Positions 17,894-25,853 of a stretch of DNA of 39,587 nucleotides are shown piece by piece. The position numbers and the translations under genes are program-made. Source of the DNA: Chitinophagia bacterium. Its GTDB lineage: Bacteria; Bacteroidota; Bacteroidia; Chitinophagales; Chitinophagaceae. Numbering within the stretch: position 1 is the stretch's first letter; each line of letters begins with the position of its first letter. The DNA lies in assembly GCA_021324175.1 (NCBI GenBank), contig JAJPJP010000424.1, positions 1 to 39,587 on the forward strand. Reading direction: 5' to 3'. A model generated the notes under the pieces. That model had not been told where the DNA came from. It saw nothing but the letters and a program-made list of their open reading frames with translations, and did no database searches.

Positions 17894-19396
17894 ATGGGAA
17901 AAAAGATTTTGTCGTCGGCCACTCCTGCCGCCAGACGCCTCGGAAGTTTACTGATTGCAATGGCTACATTCCTCGGAAGCGCAATTGCGCAGGGACCCAA
18001 TCATAATACGGATTCCTTGCAAAAGAAAGATTCTGTAACAGCGGCTCCCGCGAGAGCAAGCGATCCATTTGCATTCGGCGATTTTTCCTGGCTGAACGGC
18101 ACCAGCAGGAAAACAAGTCCGCCCGCATTCGACTCAAAATATTTTACGGGCGATGTCACTTTTGATTTCAATTATACGCACTCCTACAATCACCCGAACG
18201 ACAATACCGTGGTCGGATCAACGGCATTGGCCAGGGATAATGAACTCCAACTTTCCTTCATGGGCGTTGGCGGCGACATTCACGTCGACAATGTAAGGGG
18301 GAGGGTAATGATGCAGTTCGGAACACGCTCAACAGTCGTTCCCAGGAACGACGGAAGTTCATACAAGGGACAATACGACCTTCAGACAATTTACCGCTAT
18401 ATCAGTGAGGCTTATGCGGGTTATCACTGGGACGTCTGGCATGGGATAAACCTCGACGCCGGAATTTTCATGTCATATATTGGCCTTTTCTCTTATAACA
18501 ATTTTGAGAACTGGGGATACCAGCCCTCATATACTTCAGACAATACGCCCTGGTTTTTTAACGGGCTCAGGCTGCAGACTTTTCCATCAGACAAGTTGAA
18601 AGTAGAGCTCTGGCTGATTAATGGTTGGCAGTCTTACGGTATGTTTAACCACTCCCCTGGTATGGGCGCGTCGATATACTATCGTCCCGCCGAAGATGTC
18701 GACTATGTCTTTAACAACTATTACGGGAAGGACGATCAGGGAGCACCAGGCAGATATCGTGTACACCTCGATTACAGCTACGAACGCCGTTATCTCAACC
18801 GGCCGCACGCGAAATTCCTGAAGAAAGCGGCCTTTTCAATTACGGGCGATTTTGGTTTCGAGAACGGCGATGGCGTTTCGCCATTCGGGAAAATGGATCC
18901 AAAGACGGGCGAGAACCTGCCTGCACAGAATTTTATCAGCGGCATGATTTACAACCGCTTCTGGTTCGGCGACCACTGGGCATTTAATTTCGGAGGCGGC
19001 TACATGCACAACCCCGGTCAATACCTCGTACTCGCGCCTACCGGTTATGCTGATACGTTGTTTCAAAAACAGACGGGCCCGGGTTCGACATTCAATGCCT
19101 GGGACTTCTCAACTACACTGGACTATATGCCTTCGCAAAACATAACGATCAAGCTGGAGTTCGTGCGCAGGGCTATCGTAAACATCGGACCAGCGCCAGG
19201 AACTCCTGCGCTTACAGGTTATTTCGCCGGACAGGGAGGAGTCACTTCACCATCAGGGTTCGCAAATACCGGCGGCTATACCTACGCTTCGAACGGCGCC
19301 TCCATTGCTCCTCCGCTAAGTAGCTGGGGCGGGTGGATGCCAGACTTGGTCAAGGCCGAGTCGCGGATCATCCTTGCTTTTCTTGTTCGGTTCTAA
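17894..19396 (+). CDS. Outer-membrane porin of the BBP2 (OmpL-like beta-barrel) type
   Basis: 500 residues. An N-terminal signal peptide (RRLGSLLIAMATFLGSAIAQ, cleavage near 33) is followed by alternating amphipathic strands and a C-terminal strand ending in F (IILAFLVRF), as in outer-membrane beta-barrels. Features such as FTGDVTFDFNYTHSYNHPND near the start and EAYAGYHWDVWHGINLDAGIF in the middle match the putative beta-barrel porin-2 family (formerly DUF1597). These proteins are predicted passive channels; the solute is unknown. It is the first gene of a four-gene unit (gaps of 32, 8 and -1 nt) with a secreted protein, a sigma-54 activator and an ACP, and it is divergent from an MHS transporter, so an uptake role is attractive but unproven. 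Confidence 0.85.
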   Translation: MGKKILSSATPAARRLGSLLIAMATFLGSAIAQGPNHNTDSLQKKDSVTAAPARASDPFAFGDFSWLNGTSRKTSPPAFDSKYFTGDVTFDFNYTHSYNHPNDNTVVGSTALARDNELQLSFMGVGGDIHVDNVRGRVMMQFGTRSTVVPRNDGSSYKGQYDLQTIYRYISEAYAGYHWDVWHGINLDAGIFMSYIGLFSYNNFENWGYQPSYTSDNTPWFFNGLRLQTFPSDKLKVELWLINGWQSYGMFNHSPGMGASIYYRPAEDVDYVFNNYYGKDDQGAPGRYRVHLDYSYERRYLNRPHAKFLKKAAFSITGDFGFENGDGVSPFGKMDPKTGENLPAQNFISGMIYNRFWFGDHWAFNFGGGYMHNPGQYLVLAPTGYADTLFQKQTGPGSTFNAWDFSTTLDYMPSQNITIKLEFVRRAIVNIGPAPGTPALTGYFAGQGGVTSPSGFANTGGYTYASNGASIAPPLSSWGGWMPDLVKAESRIILAFLVRF

Positions 19397-19428
19397 TAAT
19401 AATATATTATTCACCAAATGTTATCAAT

Positions 19429-20013
19429 ATGAAACAGTTCATTAAAATGCTGGTCGTGCTGGTCCTGGCAGGACAGGCCGGCAGAAGCGACGCACAAACA
19501 GCGGTTGCAGGCTTATTCAAGGATGAAACAGATTTCAGAGCGAATCGTGTCAGTTATCCCTTGTCATGCGACCCCGGCGCACGCGCAATTCAAACCGAGA
19601 AACTTTTTGCCAATGATAAAATAATCGTCAGGAACGGCGATAAAAAAACCGCGTTGCTCAAAAAAGATTTTTTTGGCTACCGCGATTGCCGTGGCATCGC
19701 TTACCGGTTTTATCAAAATGAAGCATACCGGATTCTCGATACAACAGATTTTTATCTGTATACACGCACTGCGCTGGAGCCCAATGCCGGTGGCAAGGGT
19801 TTTTCATCAGCGACGAAATATTATTTCAGCCGCTCGCCAAATGGTTCGCTCGAACTTCTCACAAAAGGGAATCTTGAAACTGCCTTTAAAGAAAACGCAA
19901 GGTTCCGCAATTCGGTCGGGACATATGCAAGAAACGACAACGAATTGAGGGAGTACGACCCATACCTGAAGCAGTATAAAGTCAAATACCTTTTTGAGGA
20001 GTCCGAAAAATAG
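19429..20013 (+). CDS. Secreted protein of unknown function
   Basis: 194 residues from the ATG at 19429. The frame is open from 19333, but that part overlaps the porin and lacks a signal peptide. The chosen start gives a clean signal peptide (MKQFIKMLVVLVLAGQ, cleavage near residue 22 after ...SDA). The mature part contains a CDPGARAIQTEKLF segment, a charged KKTALLKKDFFGYRDCRG region with two further cysteines nearby, and an aromatic-rich stretch (FYLYTRTALEP). I recognise no family. The position, 32 nt after the porin and 8 nt before the response regulator, suggests a periplasmic or surface partner of the porin. Confidence 0.8.
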   Translation: MKQFIKMLVVLVLAGQAGRSDAQTAVAGLFKDETDFRANRVSYPLSCDPGARAIQTEKLFANDKIIVRNGDKKTALLKKDFFGYRDCRGIAYRFYQNEAYRILDTTDFYLYTRTALEPNAGGKGFSSATKYYFSRSPNGSLELLTKGNLETAFKENARFRNSVGTYARNDNELREYDPYLKQYKVKYLFEESEK

Positions 20014-20021
20014 CCAGCCTG

Positions 20022-21386
20022 ATGCACAAGGTCCTGATAGTTGACGATGATTTGAAATTCTGCAAATTACTGGGGAGGTTTCTTTCTCTTGAAGGTTACG
20101 AGGTTTTTCGCTCGCACGACCTGCAAACCTCCTCAGTTATTTTGGAGAAGGAAGATATCCAATTTGTATTGCTGGACGCCATGCTACCGGATGGCAATGG
20201 ATCATCCTTTGCCAAAGAAATAAAAATGCGGTATCCCTCCATTCAAACCGTGATCCTCACGGGTTACCCCGATATCGAAAACTGCGTCAAATCTTTCAAG
20301 AACGGCGTAGCCGACTATATCATCAAGGGCGAAGACGTCCACAGCGTAATCCAGACCATCAAAGATCAAATTGCCGGATTCAGCCCGAAAGAAGGACGAA
20401 AGGAGAGCCGGCCAGAAACTCATGCTGAAACCATTTTCAACTTTAACAACATCGTCGGTGAGTCCGAACTCATCCGGGAGGCTGTTGAACTCGCCAAAAA
20501 AGTTTCACGGTCGGACGCATCGGTTTTACTCCTTGGTGAAACGGGTACAGGCAAGGAATTATTCGCACGGGCAATACACAATAGTAGTACCAGGCTTTCC
20601 GGCAGCTTTGTTGCGATCAACTGTTCATCCTTTAGCCGGGAACTTCTTGAGAGCGAACTTTTCGGCTACCGCGCCGGCGCATTTACGGGAGCAATCCGCG
20701 ATAAGAAAGGTTTGCTTGAAGTTGCCGACGGCGGAACGCTCTTTCTAGACGAAGTCGGCGAAATCGATAAAGATTTGCAGTCGCGGCTACTACGCGTGCT
20801 TGAAACGGGCGAATTCATCAAGGTAGGCGACAACAAAACGTCCCGCGTAAATATCAGGTTAATTTCTGCGACTAACCGTGACCTTTCCAGCGAAATTGGG
20901 ATGGGTCATTTTCGAGAGGACCTTTTTTACCGCCTGAACACTTTCTCGATCCAACTTCCACCGCTCCGCGAACGAAAAAGAGACATCCTCCTGCTCACCG
21001 AATACTTCGCAAGGCTTTTTTCGCAGAAGCTCGGCAAACATATTACCGGCATTACAAGAGAGTACGAACGAATGCTGATGAACTACAACTGGAAAGGAAA
21101 TATTCGGGAACTTAAGAACATCATTGAGCGGTCGGTGATTCTCTCTGCCGGATCGATATTGTCCGAAGAAACACTTCCCTATGAAGTCCTTTCCTATCCC
21201 TTCCAGGACGCGAAAGGAGGAAACTCCTCATTTGATCTCAACCTTTTTGAACGCCTGCATATCCAAAAAGCATTGATTACTGCAAAATGGAACAAGGCCG
21301 AAGCGGCTAAAATGTTGAACATATCGCTGTCGACGCTCTACCGCAAAATTGAGGATTATATACTTTCACCAAATGACCGCAACTGA
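20022..21386 (+). CDS. NtrC-type sigma-54-dependent response regulator
   Basis: 454 residues in three domains. The receiver (1-120) has acidic pocket D8-D10, phospho-acceptor D52, switch T80 and conserved K102. The AAA+ domain (about 144-375) has Walker A GETGTGKE at 172-179, the sigma-54-contact loop GAFTGA at 219-224 intact, and Walker B TLFLDE at 239-244. The C-terminal Fis-type helix-turn-helix lies at about 412-445 (AAKMLNISLSTLYRKI). It should activate sigma-54 promoters after phosphorylation; sigma-54 itself is encoded at 28603-30090. No histidine kinase lies in the operon, so it is an orphan regulator here. The ATG is 8 nt after the preceding gene and the stop overlaps the ACP start by 1 nt (TGATG). 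Confidence 0.95.
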   Translation: MHKVLIVDDDLKFCKLLGRFLSLEGYEVFRSHDLQTSSVILEKEDIQFVLLDAMLPDGNGSSFAKEIKMRYPSIQTVILTGYPDIENCVKSFKNGVADYIIKGEDVHSVIQTIKDQIAGFSPKEGRKESRPETHAETIFNFNNIVGESELIREAVELAKKVSRSDASVLLLGETGTGKELFARAIHNSSTRLSGSFVAINCSSFSRELLESELFGYRAGAFTGAIRDKKGLLEVADGGTLFLDEVGEIDKDLQSRLLRVLETGEFIKVGDNKTSRVNIRLISATNRDLSSEIGMGHFREDLFYRLNTFSIQLPPLRERKRDILLLTEYFARLFSQKLGKHITGITREYERMLMNYNWKGNIRELKNIIERSVILSAGSILSEETLPYEVLSYPFQDAKGGNSSFDLNLFERLHIQKALITAKWNKAEAAKMLNISLSTLYRKIEDYILSPNDRN

Positions 21387-21709
21387 TGAGCCGAGGAGAA
21401 ACATTCCGTGGATCAAACAGCACCGACCGGGTGACGAGAGTTATTGGAATCATGATTGACAAATTCGCGATTGATGAACGTTCCTTGTCCTTTCAGGCTT
21501 CTTTTCATGATGATCTTGACATCGATTCGCTTGATTTTTGCGAATTCATTTCAGAACTTGAAAAAGAATTCAAAATTTCTATCCCAGACGATGACGCCGA
21601 AAGGATGAAAACCGTGGGATCGGTCCTTGATTACATCGACAAGCATTTGCCCTGTGAAAAATTGACGGAAGCCGTCAACACGGAATTTGAAACCTCAACT
21701 GCAGGCTAG
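21386..21709 (+). CDS. Stand-alone acyl carrier protein-like protein
   Basis: 107 residues. The central region (about 18-92) is an acyl carrier domain. Its phosphopantetheine attachment motif is D47-S48-L49 in DDLDIDSLDFCEF, followed by the acidic helix ISELEKEFKISIPDDDAE and the terminal helix TVGSVLDYIDKHL. It is longer than fatty-acid AcpP (about 78 residues), with an N-terminal extension and an acidic tail. An internal start at MIDKF (residue 23) would give a near-standard ACP lacking most of the extension. The start overlaps the stop of the sigma-54 regulator (TGATG), so it is translationally coupled. No ketosynthase or other acyl-chain enzyme is nearby, which makes its cargo and partner unclear. 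Confidence 0.85.
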   Translation: MSRGETFRGSNSTDRVTRVIGIMIDKFAIDERSLSFQASFHDDLDIDSLDFCEFISELEKEFKISIPDDDAERMKTVGSVLDYIDKHLPCEKLTEAVNTEFETSTAG

Positions 21710-22039
21710 TCAGACGTCCAAGGTCTGGCAGAGTTCTATGAACTCATCACGAAGTTTCATAGGCTCTTCGACCATCCGTAGTTCAAATTCTTCGCCGTCA
21801 ACAATCAGGCGCCTGGTATTCCCGTACAGAACTTTTTTGAGAAAAGCTTCCTTCACTTCGAGAGGGGAATTATATGAGTGAAGGTCCTCACGCTGGTGTA
21901 CAGCTTTCTTTTTGGCTTCCCGAAAAATTTTTCGGTGTCTCCCGATAAATGTATGTTCCGTTAACCGGAGCAGGGGGCTGAACACGCGACGATCAATAAA
22001 TTCGAGGAGAAGCTGTCTCTTGCGGGATTGCGGTTCCAT
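21710..22039 (-). CDS. Conserved-looking hypothetical protein, 109 residues
   Basis: A soluble, charged, mostly helical protein opening with an RKRQLLLEFIDRRVF segment and ending with a short beta-rich part (NTRRLIVDGEEFELRMV). It has no signal peptide, membrane segment or recognisable motif. It converges with the ACP gene with no gap: its TGA begins at the base after the ACP stop. The frame is clean and the composition coding-like, so I consider it real, but I cannot assign a function. Confidence 0.6.
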   Translation of the reverse strand: MEPQSRKRQLLLEFIDRRVFSPLLRLTEHTFIGRHRKIFREAKKKAVHQREDLHSYNSPLEVKEAFLKKVLYGNTRRLIVDGEEFELRMVEEPMKLRDEFIELCQTLDV

Positions 22040-22130
22040 ATTGGCAATTTAGATTGTATTGCGGATATAAATTACGTCCTAAATTCGTGCCCGGAAATGT
22101 TAAACCGTTTTATAAAAATGTTATTATTAG

Positions 22131-22164
22131 TTGATATTGTTCCCGCAACTCCCCATAAATTTTG
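22131..22164 (+). promoter_or_regulatory. Putative promoter of the PIG-L gene
   Basis: TTG at 22131-22133 is followed after 22 nt by TAAATTTTG at 22156-22164, one base longer than the TAnnTTTG element. Transcription would start near 22171 and give a leader of about 120 nt, long for this group, containing the terminator-like hairpin at 22245-22274. Confidence 0.3.
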
Positions 22165-22179
22165 ATGTTTAATCATCAA
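22162..22179. promoter_or_regulatory. Inverted repeat, possible operator
   Basis: TTGATG-N6-CATCAA overlaps the end of the putative -7 element of the PIG-L promoter, a position suited to repression. The regulator is unknown. Confidence 0.3.
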
Positions 22180-22244
22180 TTAGTGACTAACGTCCTGGTC
22201 GAGTGATCGAAGTGTCTGTCGCCGTACATTTCTTAACTTAGATC

Positions 22245-22274
22245 GGGCGGGTTCCTAACCCAGCCCCTATTTTT
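22245..22274 (+). terminator. Terminator-like hairpin in the leader of the PIG-L gene
   Basis: Nine base pairs in two helices (GGGC 22245-22248 with GCCC 22263-22266; GGGTT 22249-22253 with AACCC 22257-22261), with one bulged A, a CCT loop and the U-run ATTTTT ending at 22274. The ATG of the PIG-L gene follows 17 nt later. Since no plus-strand gene lies immediately upstream other than the operon ending at 21709, it is either that operon's distant terminator or an attenuator. Confidence 0.5.
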
Positions 22275-22291
22275 CCAAATAACTCTTTTTT

Positions 22292-23185
22292 ATGCGACCC
22301 CCTTTGACAGGCCTGCTGTTATGCTGCGGAATCATAATTTGCGGCATGAACTCAGCAATGGCCCAACAAGACAGTGCGAAGATCAGGGTAATCATGATCG
22401 GCGCCCACCCCGATGATTGTGATGAACAGGCGGCCGGTACTGCCGCGATTTTTGCCCAGATGGGTTGCGCGGTTAAATTCTTATCGGTGACCAACGGCGA
22501 TGCGGGCCACCAGTCGATGAAGGGCGAGCAGCTTGCGAAAAGAAGGTATGCAGAAACCCAGGAGTCTGCAAAGCGACTTGGTATCACTTATGATGTGCTC
22601 GACAACCATGATGGGTTACTGATGCCCACACTGGAAGTCCGCCTTCAGATTATTAAAAAGATCAGGGAATGGAATGCGGATCTTGTCATTGCTCCGCGGC
22701 CGAACGACTATCACCCCGATCATCGCTATACCGGCGTGCTGGTCCAGGATGCCGCATACATGGTGGCTGTTCCGAATATCGCGCCTGAAACACCGGCGCT
22801 CAAAAAAAACCCTGTTTTTCTATATTACCAGGACCGTTTCCAGAGACCAAATCCTTTCCGCCCTGACATCGTCGTCGACATCACCGGCAGCTTTGACAAA
22901 AAGATTGCAGCCCTTGACGCCCACCAGTCGCAGATGTATGAATGGTTGCCCTGGATCGGGCACTATCTCGACCAGGTTCCCGAAAAAGAAGCCGACCGCA
23001 TCAAATGGCTGGCAGGGAGAAGCAGCAGGCCGGTCACCCCGGCGATGAGGGCCTCAGTGGAGAAATGGTACGGCGCAGATCGCGCAGCAAATGTCAAGCA
23101 AGCCGAGGCATTTGAGATATGCGAATACGGCGCGCAGCCAACTGACCTGGACATCCGCAAATTATTCCCGATGCTCGGTAAATAG
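22292..23185 (+). CDS. Secreted PIG-L (GlcNAc-PI de-N-acetylase) family deacetylase
   Basis: 297 residues with an N-terminal hydrophobic signal peptide (about 5-24, cleavage after SAMA). The Zn-binding motif AHPDD is at 38-42 and the second motif HPDH at 141-144, preceded by APRPNDY; both are diagnostic of the LmbE/PIG-L fold. The family removes N-acetyl groups from amino sugars or related substrates; a periplasmic sugar or glycan substrate is likely here but not identifiable. The gene follows a leader with a terminator-like hairpin and converges with the 151-residue secreted protein gene 16 bp downstream. Confidence 0.9.
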   Translation: MRPPLTGLLLCCGIIICGMNSAMAQQDSAKIRVIMIGAHPDDCDEQAAGTAAIFAQMGCAVKFLSVTNGDAGHQSMKGEQLAKRRYAETQESAKRLGITYDVLDNHDGLLMPTLEVRLQIIKKIREWNADLVIAPRPNDYHPDHRYTGVLVQDAAYMVAVPNIAPETPALKKNPVFLYYQDRFQRPNPFRPDIVVDITGSFDKKIAALDAHQSQMYEWLPWIGHYLDQVPEKEADRIKWLAGRSSRPVTPAMRASVEKWYGADRAANVKQAEAFEICEYGAQPTDLDIRKLFPMLGK

Positions 23186-23201
23186 CCGGTTGACACGAAG
23201 C

Positions 23202-23657
23202 TCAGGGAAGGTCAATGTCGGATGTTTCAATGTCCCAGTGGGCAAGCAGGAGTTCGAACCGATGTTGCTCAGCCTTTGCATATGCGTCCTGGTCGGGGAA
23301 TAATTCCTTTTTATAGGTTGTCGTCAGGTTTTCATCAAAAGCAAGCGCCACTGTGCGAAACACGATGGTCACACGGAAATCCCAGCGCGTGTCCTCGCCG
23401 GAATGGTATCTTGGCCGGCTTGCGACGATACTGATAATGTCACCTTTCTCCTTTGCCTTTTTCAACAAAGGATAGTGATTTTTTTCCCATAGCCCAATAA
23501 ATTCTTCTGCGAAACCCCACCTGACCTTGTAATAATTTTCAACCCGGAAATAATTTTCAGTGGCGGTTTTGTTTTGTGCTGGCAGCTCGGAGATGGCGAA
23601 GATGAGAACAAATAAAACAAAGGCGCCGAACCTGGTTTTTGTGCTAATCCGGTACAT
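23202..23657 (-). CDS. Secreted hypothetical protein, possibly alpha+beta barrel
   Basis: 151 residues with a signal peptide (FGAFVLFVLIFAISELPAQ, cleavage near residue 28). The mature protein begins with YFRVENYYKVRWGFAEEFIGLWEKNHYPLLKKAKEKGDI, a pattern of strand, helix and strand resembling the dimeric alpha/beta-barrel (NIPSNAP-like) fold, but with no diagnostic motif. Function unknown. It is divergent from the Gfo/Idh/MocA gene across 260 bp. Confidence 0.7.
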   Translation of the reverse strand: MYRISTKTRFGAFVLFVLIFAISELPAQNKTATENYFRVENYYKVRWGFAEEFIGLWEKNHYPLLKKAKEKGDIISIVASRPRYHSGEDTRWDFRVTIVFRTVALAFDENLTTTYKKELFPDQDAYAKAEQHRFELLLAHWDIETSDIDLP

Positions 23658-23917
23658 AAGAAGAATTTTGATAATACTACAATTTACGGTTTTTGGAACG
23701 CCATGGGGAAATCCCGGAAAAATCGGGGAGGCTTGGAACCATTATGTTCTCCGTCGAGGGAGAGGTTGTCCAAAGATAATTTGATCGTGAAGCATGAAAG
23801 ATCAATGGCTAAACACGCGCATGCATTCCTGCAGGCGTTTTTTCATTTAAGGAAATCCATCCGTCATTACTTCCTACATTTATTCTACGATTTGCTTCAC
23901 CAATAAAATTGACGGTT

Positions 23918-25384
23918 ATGGAAAACAATCAGAATAACGATACGCCTGCCGGGATGACCAGGGGTGATTTCATCAAAAACACCGCGCTTGCATCAGGATT
24001 CTATATCGTGCCCAGGCATGTGCTTGGAAGGGGCTTCGTCGCGCCGAGCGACAAACTTTACATCGCCTGTGTCGGCTGCGGCGGCGAAGGACAAAGCGAC
24101 ATTCACCATTACGCCCGCGCACCCAAAAAGAATGCGGTCATCGCGTTTCTCTGTGATGTGGACGAAAGGCCGGCAACTGAGCGCCGGAAAGAGTTTCCCA
24201 AAGCTTCTTTTTACCATGACTGGCGCGAAATGTTTGAAAAGGAGAACAAGAATTTTGACGCTGTTTCCGTAGCTATTCCGGATCACAATCACGCCATCGT
24301 CGGGATGCATGCCATGCAAATGAAAAAACACCTCTACCTTCAGAAACCACTGACCCACGATATTTACGAAGCGAGGCTCCTCACGCAGGCTGCAGCCAAA
24401 TACAAAGTGGTCACACAGATGGGCGACCAGGGCGCTTCGGGCGACGGGATGCGGATCATGCGCGAATGGATCGAAGCGGGGCTGATCGGCGACATCCAGA
24501 AAGTATACAATTGGACGAACAGGCCTGTATGGCCCCAGGGAATTCCCTGGCCGGATCAGAAACCCCCGGTCCCGAGCGAATTGAACTGGGACCTTTGGCT
24601 GGGTACAGCGGAATACGTGGACTATATCGACAACCTTGTTCCGTTTAACTGGAGGGGATGGTGGCGTTTCGGCACCGGTGCACTGGGCGACATGGCCTGT
24701 CATATCATGGGACCCGCCTTCAAACTATACCAGCTGGGTTACCCGACCGAAGTCACCTGCGACGCAAGCACCGTCTATTCGGGCATTTTCAAGGAGGCCG
24801 ACTATCCCGAAAGCATTCCTGTCTCCACCAAGCTGCGCTACACATTTAAACTCAAAGACGGGCGTGACATCCAGGTATATTGGATGGACGGGGGCCTCCT
24901 CCCAGACCGGCCGGAAGAAATCGGCGATGGCGATGAAGGCCTCGAACTCGCATCCATGGATGACTATGAAGGCGGCTCGCTGTTTATCGGCTCAAAGGGG
25001 AAAATGTCTTGCGGCTGGGGCGGCCTTTATCCAAGGCTGCTTCCGCTTTCCAGGAATAAGGAAGTCAATATTCCGCCAAAGTACCCCAGAGTCGAGGGTG
25101 GTATGGACGGGCACTGGTGGCAGTGGGTAGATGCCTGTATCGCGGGCTATGGCAAGGCCGAAGTAGATTCGCCCTTCGAAGGTTATGCAGGACCGCTTAC
25201 AGAAACAGTGCTGATGGGAAACCTCCTGCTTCGCTGTTTCAACCTGAAAGTAAACGGCTCTATGCCCGGCAGGTATATCGTCTATAAATGGGACGGCGAA
25301 AATATGCGCATCACGAATTTTGAAGCGGCAAATCAATTTGTAAAAAGAGCATACCGAAAAGGCTGGGGCGAACTAACCTTGTAG
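23918..25384 (+). CDS. Gfo/Idh/MocA family oxidoreductase with degenerate export signal
   Basis: 488 residues from the ATG at 23918; a TTG at 23909 is in frame but less likely. A Rossmann fold begins after residue 45 (IACVGCGGEGQSDI), then the LQKPLTHDIYEA motif, in which the lysine of the usual EKP is kept, and the C-terminal dehydrogenase domain with GWWRFGTGALGDMACHIMG. Bacteroidota relatives often carry a Tat signal; here the corresponding region reads TRGDFIKNTALASG, with only one arginine of the twin pair. The protein may be exported by another route or stay in the cytoplasm. Substrates of this family are sugars and their derivatives; NAD(P) is the expected cofactor. Confidence 0.9.
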   Translation: MENNQNNDTPAGMTRGDFIKNTALASGFYIVPRHVLGRGFVAPSDKLYIACVGCGGEGQSDIHHYARAPKKNAVIAFLCDVDERPATERRKEFPKASFYHDWREMFEKENKNFDAVSVAIPDHNHAIVGMHAMQMKKHLYLQKPLTHDIYEARLLTQAAAKYKVVTQMGDQGASGDGMRIMREWIEAGLIGDIQKVYNWTNRPVWPQGIPWPDQKPPVPSELNWDLWLGTAEYVDYIDNLVPFNWRGWWRFGTGALGDMACHIMGPAFKLYQLGYPTEVTCDASTVYSGIFKEADYPESIPVSTKLRYTFKLKDGRDIQVYWMDGGLLPDRPEEIGDGDEGLELASMDDYEGGSLFIGSKGKMSCGWGGLYPRLLPLSRNKEVNIPPKYPRVEGGMDGHWWQWVDACIAGYGKAEVDSPFEGYAGPLTETVLMGNLLLRCFNLKVNGSMPGRYIVYKWDGENMRITNFEAANQFVKRAYRKGWGELTL

Positions 25385-25514
25385 ACTGCAAAGGGGCCTC
25401 GGTTGTACCAGACAGTGAGCCCAGCTTCCCGGACTGTGGATAACAATTAATAAGTCGGGGAATTAATGAAATAAATTTAGGAAAGAATTTATCTTAGATT
25501 ATAAACAAAACATG

Positions 25515-25546
25515 GCCCTGCCAATTCTGGCGGGGCTTTATTATTT
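25515..25546 (+). terminator. Probable intrinsic terminator after the oxidoreductase gene
   Basis: An 8-bp stem (25515-25522 with 25529-25536, one G-T pair) encloses a 6-nt loop AATTCT and is followed by TTTATTATTT. It lies 130 bp after the oxidoreductase stop and before the 28-residue microprotein gene. Confidence 0.6.
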
Positions 25547-25634
25547 ACAATTTTATTGCCGGAAAAGCGTTATGGTGACGGTTGTATTTTAATCCGTTTT
25601 TTACCGTATTCCATACCCTATTTAAAACACCCTT

Positions 25635-25721
25635 ATGACCAAACAAACCCAAGCTACCATTTTGCTGGCCGGGATCGCGATCTTTTTGCTTATGGGCATC
25701 ATTGCCAACATGTTAAAATAA
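25635..25721 (+). CDS. Single-span membrane microprotein, 28 residues
   Basis: An ATG-initiated frame of 28 codons ending in TAA. A polar N-terminus (MTKQTQAT) is followed by a hydrophobic helix ILLAGIAIFLLMGIIANML and a terminal lysine. The composition is exactly that of a small single-pass membrane protein, unlikely to arise by chance in a 469-bp intergenic region. It is isolated by a terminator upstream and 132 bp before the exporter gene. Function unknown; it could be a regulatory microprotein of a membrane complex. Confidence 0.5.
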   Translation: MTKQTQATILLAGIAIFLLMGIIANMLK

Positions 25722-25853
25722 CTCCCCTTTTTTATCGATTTTTCCTGGTGCCTGCGCGGAGTGGAATTCTTTTCCCTAGCTGGCTTGCCTCTTAAGCCGG
25801 TGACCTGGAGTTCTGATTTTTACACTTACATTTAAGGTGACTTTCGAAACCGG

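Larger units (their letters stand above)
25385..25853. other. Intergenic region with terminator and microprotein
   Basis: 469 bp between the oxidoreductase and the AI-2E-type exporter. Besides the hairpin at 25515-25546 and the 28-codon gene at 25635-25721 I see no other feature. The part 25441-25510 is AT-rich and could hold a promoter. Confidence 0.5.

Noticed and set aside
23703-23906. 67-residue open frame before the oxidoreductase gene
   Set aside because: Basic, low-complexity composition with no signal or family; it probably lies in the promoter region.
23993-24703. 236-residue antisense frame in the oxidoreductase gene
   Set aside because: A shadow of a strongly coding gene with high GC at third positions; no domain or start signal.
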